From: Entomospira nematocerorum
Lineage (GTDB): Bacteria; Spirochaetota; Spirochaetia; WRBN01
Reading direction: 5' to 3'
Length of the DNA stretch: 64,000 bases
Assembly (NCBI RefSeq): GCF_028748105.1
Contig: NZ_CP118168.1
Location: forward strand, 434,001 to 498,000
Made by a program: the position numbers and the translations under genes. Of this stretch, positions 44,529 through 53,882 are shown piece after piece; within the stretch, counting starts at the first letter, position 1; each line of letters begins with the position of its first letter. A model generated the notes under the pieces. That model did no database searches, was not told the DNA's origin, and saw only the letters and a program-made list of their open reading frames with translations.

Positions 44529-45026
44529 TTAATACGAGTTAATCATAACACACTCTAGACTCTCTCGCAACCCCTTCTGCGTATCATTGATAATATTATA
44601 CAAGCGATTTGCAAAATTTGCCAGATCTTTTTTATTATAAACCATCTCTACTGGTGGAATATAGAGACCAGATTCTCGTGCACGAAGCATAATAAGACGT
44701 TCACTCAATTTTTCACGAATAGTATCCTGCGTAAATTCATAGCCTCGATCGTTCATGACACGCACTGCTTTATCTAATAGACGACTTGCCAAGATGATAT
44801 CTCTTGTTAAGACTAAATCGCTTGTCACAGCATTATTAACAATAAAATCATCTGCTTTGTCACTACCCTCATCTACCTGATAAAAAAAAATATTCTTCTG
44901 TCTTTTAGGTAAGGATATCGGATGATTTGCAACAAAATGAGCACAAATGACACCTTTTAGTGCTGCGCGAATGACAACTTCTCGCGCTTGTTTCACAAAG
45001 GAGTCACCATCGATCAAAATTCTCAT
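44529..45026 (-). CDS. UPF0178 (YaiI/YqxD, DUF188) protein
   Basis: A 165-residue protein matching the YaiI/YqxD family: MRILIDGDSF at the start, VDEGSDKADDFIVNNA near residue 72 and VLTRDIILASRLL near 92. The fold is related to PIN/NYN nucleases, with conserved acidic residues, but no activity is established. Its ATG overlaps the ABC-F stop codon by four bases (ATGA), so the genes are translationally coupled. Confidence 0.85.
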   Translation of the reverse strand: MRILIDGDSFVKQAREVVIRAALKGVICAHFVANHPISLPKRQKNIFFYQVDEGSDKADDFIVNNAVTSDLVLTRDIILASRLLDKAVRVMNDRGYEFTQDTIREKLSERLIMLRARESGLYIPPVEMVYNKKDLANFANRLYNIINDTQKGLRESLECVMINSY

Positions 45027-46945
45027 AGTAACTCCTCATGAATCTCTTGCCAAGTATTATATAACTGCTCAATCTTCTTTTCCACCGTAGCATAGGCAAC
45101 TTGAGTCTCTTTCATCGCCGATACGTTTCGATAAATATGCTCCTCACCAAGAAGACAATGTAAGCGATCAAGCTCTACTTCACTCTCATGAATTTCTTGT
45201 AATAATTGCTCTTCCTCACGCTTTAATTTACGGATACGAGCCTGTTCTGCCTTATTCTGTATGCGCTCTTGCTGCGTTGTAGGAATGACTTTTTTCTCAG
45301 TCTTTTTCTGATAATCCTCATTATTTAGTCTCTCTGGTGAGCGTAAAAGCTTTCCTTGACTTCCTTTCGTCCATTGCTCTAAGTAATAGAAATAATCTCC
45401 AGGATAAAAAAGTGGATATTCCTGCATGTGTAATACAGAAGTTGCTAGTTGCTCATTAAAGTATCGATCGTGACTAACAAAAAGAATCGTGCCCTTATAC
45501 TCCTTGAGAGCCTGTAGTAAAAGTTCTTTTGATTGGAGATCAAGATGATTGGTTGGTTCATCTAATATCAATAAATTGAATGATCGTAAAAAGAGTCTTG
45601 CTAATAAAAGACGAGCCTTTTCCCCTCCAGATAAAACAGTGATCGCTTTATACACGCTATCGCCTGTAAATAAAAAAGCCCCTAAAATATTTCGAATTTC
45701 AGGTTGTAGATGTAAGGGAGCTTGAGCTTCCATTTCCTCTAACACAGTCTTTCCTATAAAGGGTTCGTGTGTCTCCTCACTAAAATAGCCAATCTCCACG
45801 CCACTACCACTCTTTAAGTATCCAGTATCAGCCTTCTCTTTACCACTCAAAATACGTAATAGGGTGGACTTTCCAGCACCATTAACGCCACTGATAGCAA
45901 TTCGTTCTTCTCTATCAATAAGCAATGTCAATTCCTTAAAAATCACTCTATCTCCATATGATTTGGCTAAGTCTTCCATATATAAGACACGTTCACCTGC
46001 ATGTGGAGGTTTGGGTAGTCGTATACGCATCTGCTTGATGCTCTCCGGTAGTGAAGGAAGTTGCTCTCGAATCTTTTCAGCCTCGCGTAATCGGCTTTGA
46101 ACTAATGATGCCTTGCTTGGAGAAGCACGAAATCGTCGTGCAAAGTCTTCAATCTGAGCTAGCCGATCCTCTAACTGTTCACGAAGCTTGAAGAGTTGAA
46201 TCATCTCCTCCTCATGCTTCTTTTCATACTGACTATACGAACCAACATAACGCTTTAATTGACCATTAAAAAGTTCTAACGTCTCCTCTGTAACTTGATC
46301 GAGAAAATAACGATCATGACTCACGATCAACAGCCCGCCAGTGTAACGCTTAAGCCATCCAATCAGCCAAAGAGATGTCTCTGTATCTAAAAAGTTAGAT
46401 GGTTCGTCTAACAGCAAGATATCTGACTCCTCTAAAAGCACCTGTGCCAGCGCAATACGCATCTGCCATCCAGAGGAGAAGTGCTTAACTTGTTTTGTAA
46501 AATCATTAGGCGAAAACCCTAATCCACGCAAAGTTGTATCAATCAACGCCTCGCGCTGATAAAAAGAGCTATGCATTATCTGATCTTGTAAATCGGAAGC
46601 CTCTTGCAATTGTATCTCATTACCACTAGCCATTAACTCTTTTGATCGTGCCTCTAAATTAAACCAGTACTGAAAAGCTGTCTCCACTTGCTCAAAGAGC
46701 GTCTTTTCAGCATCTACCTTACTACTTTGCGCCATGTATGATAATCGTGCATCCTTGGAGAGGACAATAGCGCCATCATCACTAGTCAGCTTTCCCGCTA
46801 TGACCTTCATTAATGTTGACTTACCTGCACCGTTGATTCCCACCAACGCTGCCTTCGTCATTGGACCTAAAGAGAGTGCAACATTGTCTAAAATAATCCT
46901 AGAACCAAAAGCTAGAGAGAGATTAGATGCTTGTAAAAATGCCAT
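45023..46945 (-). CDS. ABC-F family ATPase (Uup/YdiF-like)
   Basis: A 640-residue protein with two ATPase domains and no membrane segments. Walker A motifs are GINGAGKS near residue 36 and GVNGAGKS near 357; signatures FSSGWQMRIALAQ and LSGGEKARLLLAR; Walker B segments DILLLDEPSN and NLLILDEPTNHLD. The linker between the two domains is about 80 residues, and the C-terminus is a coiled coil (about 570-640). ABC-F proteins act on the ribosome or on branched DNA. The ATG at 46945, seven bases after the SH3-gene stop, is preferred to an upstream frame inside that gene. Confidence 0.88.
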   Translation of the reverse strand: MAFLQASNLSLAFGSRIILDNVALSLGPMTKAALVGINGAGKSTLMKVIAGKLTSDDGAIVLSKDARLSYMAQSSKVDAEKTLFEQVETAFQYWFNLEARSKELMASGNEIQLQEASDLQDQIMHSSFYQREALIDTTLRGLGFSPNDFTKQVKHFSSGWQMRIALAQVLLEESDILLLDEPSNFLDTETSLWLIGWLKRYTGGLLIVSHDRYFLDQVTEETLELFNGQLKRYVGSYSQYEKKHEEEMIQLFKLREQLEDRLAQIEDFARRFRASPSKASLVQSRLREAEKIREQLPSLPESIKQMRIRLPKPPHAGERVLYMEDLAKSYGDRVIFKELTLLIDREERIAISGVNGAGKSTLLRILSGKEKADTGYLKSGSGVEIGYFSEETHEPFIGKTVLEEMEAQAPLHLQPEIRNILGAFLFTGDSVYKAITVLSGGEKARLLLARLFLRSFNLLILDEPTNHLDLQSKELLLQALKEYKGTILFVSHDRYFNEQLATSVLHMQEYPLFYPGDYFYYLEQWTKGSQGKLLRSPERLNNEDYQKKTEKKVIPTTQQERIQNKAEQARIRKLKREEEQLLQEIHESEVELDRLHCLLGEEHIYRNVSAMKETQVAYATVEKKIEQLYNTWQEIHEELL

Positions 46946-46952
46946 ACTTTGA

Positions 46953-48248
46953 CTACCGTGCAAAAATAGTGTTAATCGCACCTATGTGCTGAGGAAGAAT
47001 AATCTTGTTATCAGGAACATATGCTACTAGCGTTGCCTCAAAACCGCCGACACCCATATGATAGACAAAGGTTAATCGCTTACCAGAAGCATCAAAGACA
47101 AAAGAAATAGCACCATCGTACTTCTTGAGAAGAGACTCCTCTAACATAACATCAAAAAGAACCACTCCTTCATAACCATCACTTTCTAATAATGTTTGAA
47201 GTTGTAGAAGACCTGTCATATTACTCATAATAAATCGCCCATTTCCAGAAAAGTTGATAGTAGCCATTTCACTATGAAGAATAGGTCCTGCCTCCATAAA
47301 GTTTCGATATTTCTGGCCTCTTCTTGTCTCCTCTTCGGCAATAATATCCTTAATACCCTTCTCTAAGGTACGAAATTCAGGTGTATATTTTTGACCACGA
47401 AGAGTATACCGTGCTTGAACTAAATTAGGTTTAAGCGTAAAGCTAAAGGGACTATCAACAAACATATATGCATCACCACCTACTGGCGTAATACGTGTAT
47501 AAGTAAAATCAACATTTTGATCGGGTAAACGAATACTAATCACTTTACTCTCAGGATTAATAAAGAGTCCATACTCCTCACGCATAAGTGATAGATGCAC
47601 GGCTTTATCCTTTACCATGTCATACATATATGCCGGATGCCAGACATTAATGGGATCAAAGAAATTTTCTAAAATTGCATCACCGGTATAATCTTTTTCA
47701 TCATAAATCGCCTGACCAGATTCTGATAAAGTATATTCACGTAGAAATCTCCCATATGTCCACCCCTGAACCCCATCACTAGAGAGTAAATGGTACCAGT
47801 ATGCTTTATATCCACCAATTTGTTCCCTCTCCTTGGCTCTTCCAAGCACCTTCATAACTTGTCCATCACGCAGTGAATAGACAGATTTAGAGGAAACTAG
47901 TGCATCCTCTCGCATCGGTAATGCTGATTTTCTAACCTCGGTATACGTTCGCAAAAACGGTATATACTCTTCTAAATAAGCCTGAGCTTGTTGACGCTTA
48001 GGAAACTGCTCTAAACGCCACTTATCCACTTCAATAATAGCCTTCGTATCAGGATGCTGCACGCGAAAAATTTCACGACGAGGGGATTCGCCCACAATGC
48101 GAACGATGCTACCACTTGTAAGCTCAATTTCATTAGCACTCCAAAGGACAACACCATATCCATAAGAGTCTCGACAAGACCATGCGGTCAATATAACAAA
48201 TAGAACGATTAAACTCTTTCTTATCATACTCATCTTATCTATCATCAT
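46953..48248 (-). CDS. SH3-domain lipoprotein of unknown function
   Basis: A 431-residue protein with a lipoprotein signal (hydrophobic IRKSLIVLFVILTA, lipobox TAWSC, about residue 25). A bacterial SH3-like module is visible at about residues 110-170 (SVYSLRDGQVMKVLGRAK ... GVQGWTYGRFL). A beta-rich C-terminal half that I do not recognise follows. SH3b domains bind peptidoglycan or peptides, so a cell-wall or outer-envelope role is plausible. The start is uncertain because no strong ribosome site is visible near the several ATGs. It lies between the ThiZ-like gene (39 bases) and the ABC-F gene (seven bases). Confidence 0.7.
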   Translation of the reverse strand: MMIDKMSMIRKSLIVLFVILTAWSCRDSYGYGVVLWSANEIELTSGSIVRIVGESPRREIFRVQHPDTKAIIEVDKWRLEQFPKRQQAQAYLEEYIPFLRTYTEVRKSALPMREDALVSSKSVYSLRDGQVMKVLGRAKEREQIGGYKAYWYHLLSSDGVQGWTYGRFLREYTLSESGQAIYDEKDYTGDAILENFFDPINVWHPAYMYDMVKDKAVHLSLMREEYGLFINPESKVISIRLPDQNVDFTYTRITPVGGDAYMFVDSPFSFTLKPNLVQARYTLRGQKYTPEFRTLEKGIKDIIAEEETRRGQKYRNFMEAGPILHSEMATINFSGNGRFIMSNMTGLLQLQTLLESDGYEGVVLFDVMLEESLLKKYDGAISFVFDASGKRLTFVYHMGVGGFEATLVAYVPDNKIILPQHIGAINTIFAR

Positions 48249-48287
48249 ACTTTAGCATACCGCTTTTAGTCAATCCATGGAAGGCAA

Positions 48288-48995
48288 TTACATACACAAA
48301 CCAAGTTCTTGCCACAATTGTGTTCGCTTAGATAGATAATCGCCCTGTAAGGCATTCATTTTTTTAATCTGTGGCGTCGTCGTTTTATGCATCACCCAAA
48401 TTTCATCGGCTAAATCCAAAGCCTCGTCTACATTATGCGTGACGAATAACATTGTAAATTGTTGCTCTTGCTGAATTTTTTTCACAAACATACGTAATTC
48501 ATAACTTGTTAATGCATCAAGTGCAGAAAAAGGTTCGTCCATCAAAACTATCGGCTGCTCGTGCATAATGGCACGTAGAAGTGCCACTCGCTGTCTCATT
48601 CCTCCCGAAAGTTGATGCGGATAATGTCTACCAAACCCAGAGAGACCAAACAAGGGTAGATACTCTCGCGCTCGCAACAAAGCGTCTTGACGCTTAACGC
48701 CTTGTAATAACGCAGGGAGAATAACATTATGCTCTACTGTATACCAAGGAATCAATAAATCATTTTGTTGCATATAACTTACAGGAAGGCAATCTACCGA
48801 TTTATCTTCATAGATGAGAGTGCCTTTACTAGGTTGCATCACTCCTGCAAGAATATGAAATAGAATGCTTTTTCCCACGCCAGATGCACCCAATAAAGCT
48901 ATGGATGCACCTTGTTCAATTGTAAAATTGATATCAGAGAGAACCTGATGCTCTGCAAAGGCATGAGACAAATGTTGAATCTCTATATAAGCCAT
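48288..48995 (-). CDS. thiZ: ABC transporter ATPase, ThiZ-like
   Basis: A 235-residue ATPase with Walker A GASGVGKS near residue 36, QNDLLIPWYTVEHNV (Q loop), signature LSGGMRQRVAL near 130 and Walker B IVLMDEPFSALD near 150. It belongs to the nitrate/taurine/thiamine-precursor group. The ATG overlaps the thiY stop by one base (TAATG). The assignment as ThiZ rests on the riboswitch-controlled operon and on the NMT1-type binding protein. Confidence 0.8.
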   Translation of the reverse strand: MAYIEIQHLSHAFAEHQVLSDINFTIEQGASIALLGASGVGKSILFHILAGVMQPSKGTLIYEDKSVDCLPVSYMQQNDLLIPWYTVEHNVILPALLQGVKRQDALLRAREYLPLFGLSGFGRHYPHQLSGGMRQRVALLRAIMHEQPIVLMDEPFSALDALTSYELRMFVKKIQQEQQFTMLFVTHNVDEALDLADEIWVMHKTTTPQIKKMNALQGDYLSKRTQLWQELGLCM

Positions 48996-50020
48996 TATTC
49001 CGCAACTTCTCGACTTAAAAGAGCATTACTAAAAAGTTCATTCACTTGGATATTCTTGCCCTGATTAGGTAAAAGATTTTGGCTTATTGCCCATTGAAGA
49101 TATCTCTCAAACACCTCAGCGTTCATTCTTCCAAAATACCCCTCTGAAGTTACAAAGAGATCGGCTAGATGCCGCGTACTTGCACGCACTAACTCTGCAT
49201 TCATACCAGGAACCTCTTGAAGAAATAACTCACTAGCTTTATCTGGATTCTCTACCGCATAAATATATCCACGTGTTAATACTTCAAAGAATAGTTGCAT
49301 GTCACTCACACGTTTTCCCATTGCTCTATCTGTAGTCAGATACATAGGAGTATAATAATTCAGTGCAGGTGCAACATCACGAATTAAAATCTCATTTAGC
49401 TCAATACCCTGTAGCTCAGCAGCCAGGACATCCCAACCCCGAAAGAGCCACACATAATCACCTTCTCCACGCATAAGGGCTTGTAAATCAGCCATAGAAC
49501 CTGTTGTGGCAACGATAACTTCAGGATTTTTAACACCATCAATTTCCATAAGCGTGCGTACAACATTAATATCATTGGATCCACCATAGCTAAGATAACG
49601 CTTACCTACAAAATCTCTTGGACTTCGAATATTACTCTCTGGGAGAGCAACAAGCACGGAATCATTTTCCTGTAAAATAGCGGCGACAGCTATAATATCC
49701 AAACCTCTATCACGACTCAAAAACAGTGTACTCTCATATCCTACAAGAATATCGACCTTATCTGTCATTAAAAAGTCAAGTCCACCATCTTCTGGAGGTT
49801 GCATAATTTCCACATGGACACCTGCTTCTTCAAAGTATCCAAGTGCTTTAGCCACATATAATCCGATATGATTCGTATTAGGTACCCAATCTAACATAAC
49901 ACGTATAACAACTTTCTCTGCATCCGTATCCTCTACTCGATCAGTAGCACCAAACCGACATGAAACCATAGATGCCATTATAAAACATACCATAATGCTC
50001 ATTTCTAATAATTTTCTCAT
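48995..50020 (-). CDS. thiY: Thiamine-precursor-binding lipoprotein, ThiY (NMT1/THI5-like)
   Basis: A 341-residue binding protein with a lipoprotein signal (lipobox ASMVSC near residue 21). The family signature VMLDWVPNTNHIGLYVAKALGYF begins near residue 41 and ENPDKASELFLQEVP lies near 258. NMT1/THI5-like proteins bind pyrimidine precursors of thiamine such as HMP or formylaminopyrimidine. It stands between thiX (13 bases) and thiZ (one-base overlap), downstream of a TPP riboswitch, which supports the function strongly. Confidence 0.88.
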   Translation of the reverse strand: MRKLLEMSIMVCFIMASMVSCRFGATDRVEDTDAEKVVIRVMLDWVPNTNHIGLYVAKALGYFEEAGVHVEIMQPPEDGGLDFLMTDKVDILVGYESTLFLSRDRGLDIIAVAAILQENDSVLVALPESNIRSPRDFVGKRYLSYGGSNDINVVRTLMEIDGVKNPEVIVATTGSMADLQALMRGEGDYVWLFRGWDVLAAELQGIELNEILIRDVAPALNYYTPMYLTTDRAMGKRVSDMQLFFEVLTRGYIYAVENPDKASELFLQEVPGMNAELVRASTRHLADLFVTSEGYFGRMNAEVFERYLQWAISQNLLPNQGKNIQVNELFSNALLSREVAE

Positions 50021-50033
50021 TTCCTCTCCTCCA

Positions 50034-50807
50034 TTACTTCCTTTTATGACTTAATTGATATTTTCTTTGTATCATACGCTCTAGCCAATCCATAATAAGC
50101 ATAAGTCCCAAACTTAAACCAATACTAATACTCACCGTTGCCATCATGAGTGGATAGTCATAACTTTTACGACTACGCAATAGAAGATTACCCAATCCAT
50201 CTTGACCAGCAAGCCACTGAGCCGTGATCGTGACAGATATAAGATACGTAGTAGCAATCTTTAATCCAGCAAAAAATCCCACTAAAGCAAATGGCCAACG
50301 AATGATACTAAACACTTGCCACCACTTAGCTCCATAACTCTTCAATAGGTTAACCCACTTTGGATCAATCGCAATAAGAGCTTGATAAAATGCTACATAA
50401 ATAGGAAAGAATGTTGCTAAGATAATAAGAATAATTTGACTCATCGCACCAAATCCAAACCACAATAATACCAGAGTTGTTGTTGCGATTGTCGGAGTTG
50501 ATTGCCAAGCGTACATTAAAGGATATACAACTCTTCGTAGTAAGGGTAATGGATATAATATTAATCCTAAAATAATTGCGATAAGGGATCCTAAAACTAA
50601 TCCTACAATGGCTTGCCACATTGTCTGCCATGTTGCATACAATAATAGCACTCGATGCCCTAGCATGCTTTGCCATATCGTTAAAGGCGGTGGAAAAATT
50701 GTAGACCAGCTAGGAAAATAAGATGCAAACCATTGCCATAAAAATAAACATAGAATATATAACATCACTACAAAAATATACTGTACAATGTGAATATTAT
50801 AACGCAT
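50034..50807 (-). CDS. thiX: Thiamine-precursor ABC permease, ThiX
   Basis: A 257-residue permease with six hydrophobic helices and the binding-protein-dependent loop YGAKWWQVFSIIRWPFALVGFFAGLKIA near residue 170. It starts at the ATG at 50805-50807, six bases after GGAGGAAGG; the frame is open upstream, but that part lies in the riboswitch. The start codon sits within the P1 helix of the riboswitch, so TPP should shut off its translation. Confidence 0.88.
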   Translation of the reverse strand: MRYNIHIVQYIFVVMLYILCLFLWQWFASYFPSWSTIFPPPLTIWQSMLGHRVLLLYATWQTMWQAIVGLVLGSLIAIILGLILYPLPLLRRVVYPLMYAWQSTPTIATTTLVLLWFGFGAMSQIILIILATFFPIYVAFYQALIAIDPKWVNLLKSYGAKWWQVFSIIRWPFALVGFFAGLKIATTYLISVTITAQWLAGQDGLGNLLLRSRKSYDYPLMMATVSISIGLSLGLMLIMDWLERMIQRKYQLSHKRK

Positions 50808-50915
50808 ATGGATCCTTCCTCCGCTGGTATTATCCAGAATCAGGTGCAATGGGTCGACTTATTCTCTAAATCCTCTCAGCTCCTGCCTATGAGCTCCCCA
50901 GTATTCCTATATGCG
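50803..50915 (-). promoter_or_regulatory. TPP riboswitch (THI element)
   Basis: On the minus strand the element contains CTGGGGAGC, GCTGAGAGGA, CGACCC, ACCTGATTCTGGATAATACC and CAGCGGAGGAAGG in the order and spacing of the TPP aptamer. CGCATAT with GGA (50905-50915) pairs with TCC and ATATGCG (50803-50812), closing P1 with one bulge. P1 therefore includes the thiX ATG, and the Shine-Dalgarno sequence is in the aptamer's 3' edge. Confidence 0.93.
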
Positions 50916-50919
50916 ATTC

Positions 50920-50948
50920 ATCTTAAAATAGTTTTTCCGTTATGTCAA
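50920..50948 (-). promoter_or_regulatory. Promoter of the thiXYZ operon
   Basis: On the minus strand a perfect TTGACA (50943-50948) and TAAGAT (50920-50925) are 17 bases apart. The start site would be near 50913, at the first bases of the riboswitch P1 helix. Confidence 0.75.
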
Positions 50949-50957
50949 GAGAGTATA

Positions 50958-51452
50958 CTACTTCTCGCTGATACTCGTCTGACGTAAAGACCAGTGATAT
51001 AACTGTAAAACTACCCATGAAAAGAAAAAAGTAATCATACCTATATATAATAATGATAAAAGTCCATAAATCCATCCACCAGATAGATTACTAGAGTGAA
51101 TCCAGAAAGCAATTCCCACAAAAATAAGAGTTAGAAGAGTCCAGACTATCATAGCAATAATTACAAGGGAAAGAATTCCCATAGCACTTCCATGATAGCC
51201 TAACTTCTTTCCATCTAATTGTGTATGCTCTACGAGATATTTAATAATACTATTAACCACAAAAGGCATTGCAAAGACCATAATAGCAAAAACAAGGAAG
51301 GTTAACCCTATATTCACTAATCTATTATCAACTGTATTTGAGATAATTGTTGCAATAATCATGCTACCAGTGATAATCCCAATGGCACGAATAATTGCCC
51401 ACATTAATCCTGATACTTGTCCTTGAAATGTAAATTCCTTCATTTCGTTCAT
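50958..51452 (-). CDS. DUF898-like membrane protein, single copy of the domain
   Basis: A 164-residue protein with four hydrophobic helices. It begins with FTFQGQVSGLMW and contains IIKYLVEHTQLDGKKLGYHG near residue 66. These FxGxxS and Y(L/F)...HTxxxxKxLxxxG patterns recur twice in the neighbouring protein at 51521 and resemble DUF898 (YjgN) proteins. The function of that family is unknown. AAAGGAG stands upstream of the ATG. It ends ten bases before the -35 of the thiX promoter. Confidence 0.65.
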   Translation of the reverse strand: MNEMKEFTFQGQVSGLMWAIIRAIGIITGSMIIATIISNTVDNRLVNIGLTFLVFAIMVFAMPFVVNSIIKYLVEHTQLDGKKLGYHGSAMGILSLVIIAMIVWTLLTLIFVGIAFWIHSSNLSGGWIYGLLSLLYIGMITFFFSWVVLQLYHWSLRQTSISEK

Positions 51453-51520
51453 TCTCCTTTATCATGAAGATCGTCGTCCATATAGATTAAAACCTTCATC
51501 TGTTGCTATTACATCTCATT

Positions 51521-52603
51521 CTAATTTTCTGAACGCACATCATGTACGGGAGCAGCATCATCACTTAATACAACAAAACTAATAAACCAGTTATATATCA
51601 TAAGTAATACCCATACACTAAAAAATACCTGAAGAACATTGGCAATCAAAAGAATGATCCAAGAAATAATTGTTGTCCAAGAAAATAAAAACTGTACTAA
51701 ACTCATAGATAAATACAACACAAGACCTACAATAAGAATTGTAAAAAAGAGTCCTAATAACTGTGTAGGTCTTCCAGTAAATGTGAAGTGCTTATTACCA
51801 TACCAGGTATTGATAGCAAAATATTGCATAATTTGTGTTATTAAAAAGGGACCTGTAAGTGCTACTAAAAGAAATACCATACCTATCATAGTCATTTGTA
51901 CCCAAAGAATCATTTTTGGTGTCCAACCACCTTCCTGGAAGTTGTTCATAAAATTCACAGCTAAGGCACTTCCCAATCCAGCAATTAAGGCATAAATAAG
52001 ACTAAAAAAGAGAATCACTTGCATAATACTTGTAATATTCCCTTTGAAAGTAAAACTTGGAAGCTTATCGCCCTCCGCACGAGTTCCCTGTAACAACCAA
52101 TGAATAAATCGATAGATTACCCATGCAACCAGATAAAACTCTGCTAAAACGGCCATCATCACCGCAAAAAAGAGTAAACTCGGATGAATAGCATATAACC
52201 ACTTTGCAACAATGATAAGAACACTCGCTAATAAAATTGCCATAAAAATAGCTAAGAAAAAGAGATGGATCAGACCCATAGGCTTGGATGAGAAACTAAG
52301 TCTTCTATTATGAAACCACGTATGCTCTATCAAGTACTGAAACTGTAATGTAACAATCCAAGCAACTAAAAAAATAGAGACAACAACAAAAAGTGTATGA
52401 AAAAATCCAATCATAGGATATGTTTGAACAAGTATAGCCATCTGAGCTGCATCATCTAAAACGATTGTATCTCCTCCAGAAGATCCAACAATCATATTAA
52501 CAGAGACCATTAGTAAAATACTAAGAATAAACCACAAGAGATAAACCTTCAATGGCTTAAGAATAAAACCACTAATATCTCCCTTAAACATCATACTACG
52601 CAT
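51521..52603 (-). CDS. DUF898-like membrane protein with a duplicated domain
   Basis: A 360-residue membrane protein starting at the ATG at 52601-52603, with AAGGGGG upstream; the frame is open further upstream without a ribosome site. It consists of two related halves. MMFKGDISGF with LIEHTWFHNRRLSFSSKP (near residue 105) is matched by FTFKGNITSIM (near 185) with FAINTWYGNKHFTFTGRP (near 270). Each half has four hydrophobic helices. The neighbour at 50958 is a single copy of the same unit, so the two genes are paralogues, 68 bases apart. Function unknown. Confidence 0.65.
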   Translation of the reverse strand: MRSMMFKGDISGFILKPLKVYLLWFILSILLMVSVNMIVGSSGGDTIVLDDAAQMAILVQTYPMIGFFHTLFVVVSIFLVAWIVTLQFQYLIEHTWFHNRRLSFSSKPMGLIHLFFLAIFMAILLASVLIIVAKWLYAIHPSLLFFAVMMAVLAEFYLVAWVIYRFIHWLLQGTRAEGDKLPSFTFKGNITSIMQVILFFSLIYALIAGLGSALAVNFMNNFQEGGWTPKMILWVQMTMIGMVFLLVALTGPFLITQIMQYFAINTWYGNKHFTFTGRPTQLLGLFFTILIVGLVLYLSMSLVQFLFSWTTIISWIILLIANVLQVFFSVWVLLMIYNWFISFVVLSDDAAPVHDVRSEN

Positions 52604-53000
52604 AAGTACCCCCTTTTGACAAACCACACGTATAGATCTCCATTTTCACCACTTATGCTGTTTTCATCAAAGAATACTGCTATTACTACCCATAAAAAAA
52701 CGTATTACCCTATAGTATAGCTATCTTCACAAGTAAAACATACGTATTCTCATTCTTATATAATACAAAATACTATAATTTATAGAAATTTTCAAAAAAT
52801 TTATCATATCACTGTAAACGGATAAGTATGGATAAAATAGTTCAAAAAAAGTAATTTACAATAATATTTATAACACCTCATAAACAGTAATTTTTATATG
52901 TTTTATAGATAAACATAAACGATTCTATATATAATAATCTAGACAATGCATTGATAATGCAATACAATTCTTAGTAGTGCATGAGGAGTATGTATCAATT
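52604..53000. other. AT-rich intergenic region between divergent genes
   Basis: About 400 bases with no plausible gene. It contains AT-rich sequence with a -10-like TATACT for the minus-strand gene at 52714-52719 and the rmlD promoter at its right end. I see no RNA structure of note. Confidence 0.6.
52940..52968 (+). promoter_or_regulatory. Promoter of rmlD with a dyad in the spacer
   Basis: TAGACA (52940-52945) and TACAAT (52963-52968) are 17 bases apart. The spacer contains the dyad TGCATT-GAT-AATGCA (52947-52961), which could be a repressor site. Confidence 0.5.
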
Positions 53001-53882
53001 ATGATCTGGATTACTGGTAGCAATGGTATGCTCGCAACGATATTACAACAATATTTAATCACACAGCAAATGTCTTTTATAGCAACATCACATACAGAAT
53101 GTGATATTAGTGATTTTGCCAAAGTAGAGGCGTTTTATGCAGAACATAAGCCGACTATAATTATGAATTGTGCGGCATTTACCGATGTAGATAAAGCAAA
53201 TCAGCAGCAACTGCAGGCACTCCTGAACAATACTGTGGCTGTACGTAATCTAAGTCTTATTGCCAAACCCATGCGTACACGTATTGTCCACTTTTCGTCA
53301 GATTATGTTTTCAATGGATATACAAAAAAAGCCTATTGTGAAGAAGATACTCCATCACCCATAAACTTCTACGGATACACCAAAAAACTCTCAGAGGCTA
53401 TTATCAAACCTTACCCTAATATGGTTATTATCCGATTATCATGGCTATACTCACTAGATAAGGGTTTTCCATCTATCCTGTTGAGTAAAGCTCGAACATC
53501 ATCCTGTCTCCATGTGGTACAAGATGAGATAGGAACTCCCACTTTTCTCCCCAAAATTATTGAACCTATTATCAGGCTTGCATCAAGTGACTACCATGGC
53601 ATCTATCACTGCGCGAGTGAAGGTCATGTCAGTCGTCTCGAATTCGCTACGACCCTATTTCAATTTGCAGAAAAGCATCGAATCGTAAATACACCCCCAA
53701 TTGTGAAGTCTCTCACAGCTCAAAACTATAGAGATATCCATCCCACAGCTGTACCAAGACCAACCTTTAGTGCACTACAATCAGCAAAAATAAAAGATAC
53801 TCTCCATATTTCCACATTAGGAACATGGCAGGAGCATCTAGAGTCATTTATCTTAGAATACTATACACACCAGCACCCCTAG
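53001..53882 (+). CDS. rmlD: dTDP-4-dehydrorhamnose reductase
   Basis: A 293-residue short-chain reductase of the RmlD type: nucleotide-binding WITGSNGMLA at the start, MNCAAFTDVDKAN near residue 55, FSSDYVFNGYTKKAY near 98 and the catalytic YGYTKK near 124. It performs the last step of dTDP-L-rhamnose synthesis. The start is the ATG at 53001, 12 bases after GAGGAG; a GTG at 52977 in frame precedes that site and is rejected. Its end overlaps rmlC by four bases tail to tail. rmlA and rmlB are not in this window. Confidence 0.85.
   Translation: MIWITGSNGMLATILQQYLITQQMSFIATSHTECDISDFAKVEAFYAEHKPTIIMNCAAFTDVDKANQQQLQALLNNTVAVRNLSLIAKPMRTRIVHFSSDYVFNGYTKKAYCEEDTPSPINFYGYTKKLSEAIIKPYPNMVIIRLSWLYSLDKGFPSILLSKARTSSCLHVVQDEIGTPTFLPKIIEPIIRLASSDYHGIYHCASEGHVSRLEFATTLFQFAEKHRIVNTPPIVKSLTAQNYRDIHPTAVPRPTFSALQSAKIKDTLHISTLGTWQEHLESFILEYYTHQHP

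Noticed and set aside
50790..50987. Plus-strand ORF of 65 residues opposite thiX
   Set aside because: It runs antisense through the TPP riboswitch and has no ribosome site; it is a chance frame.
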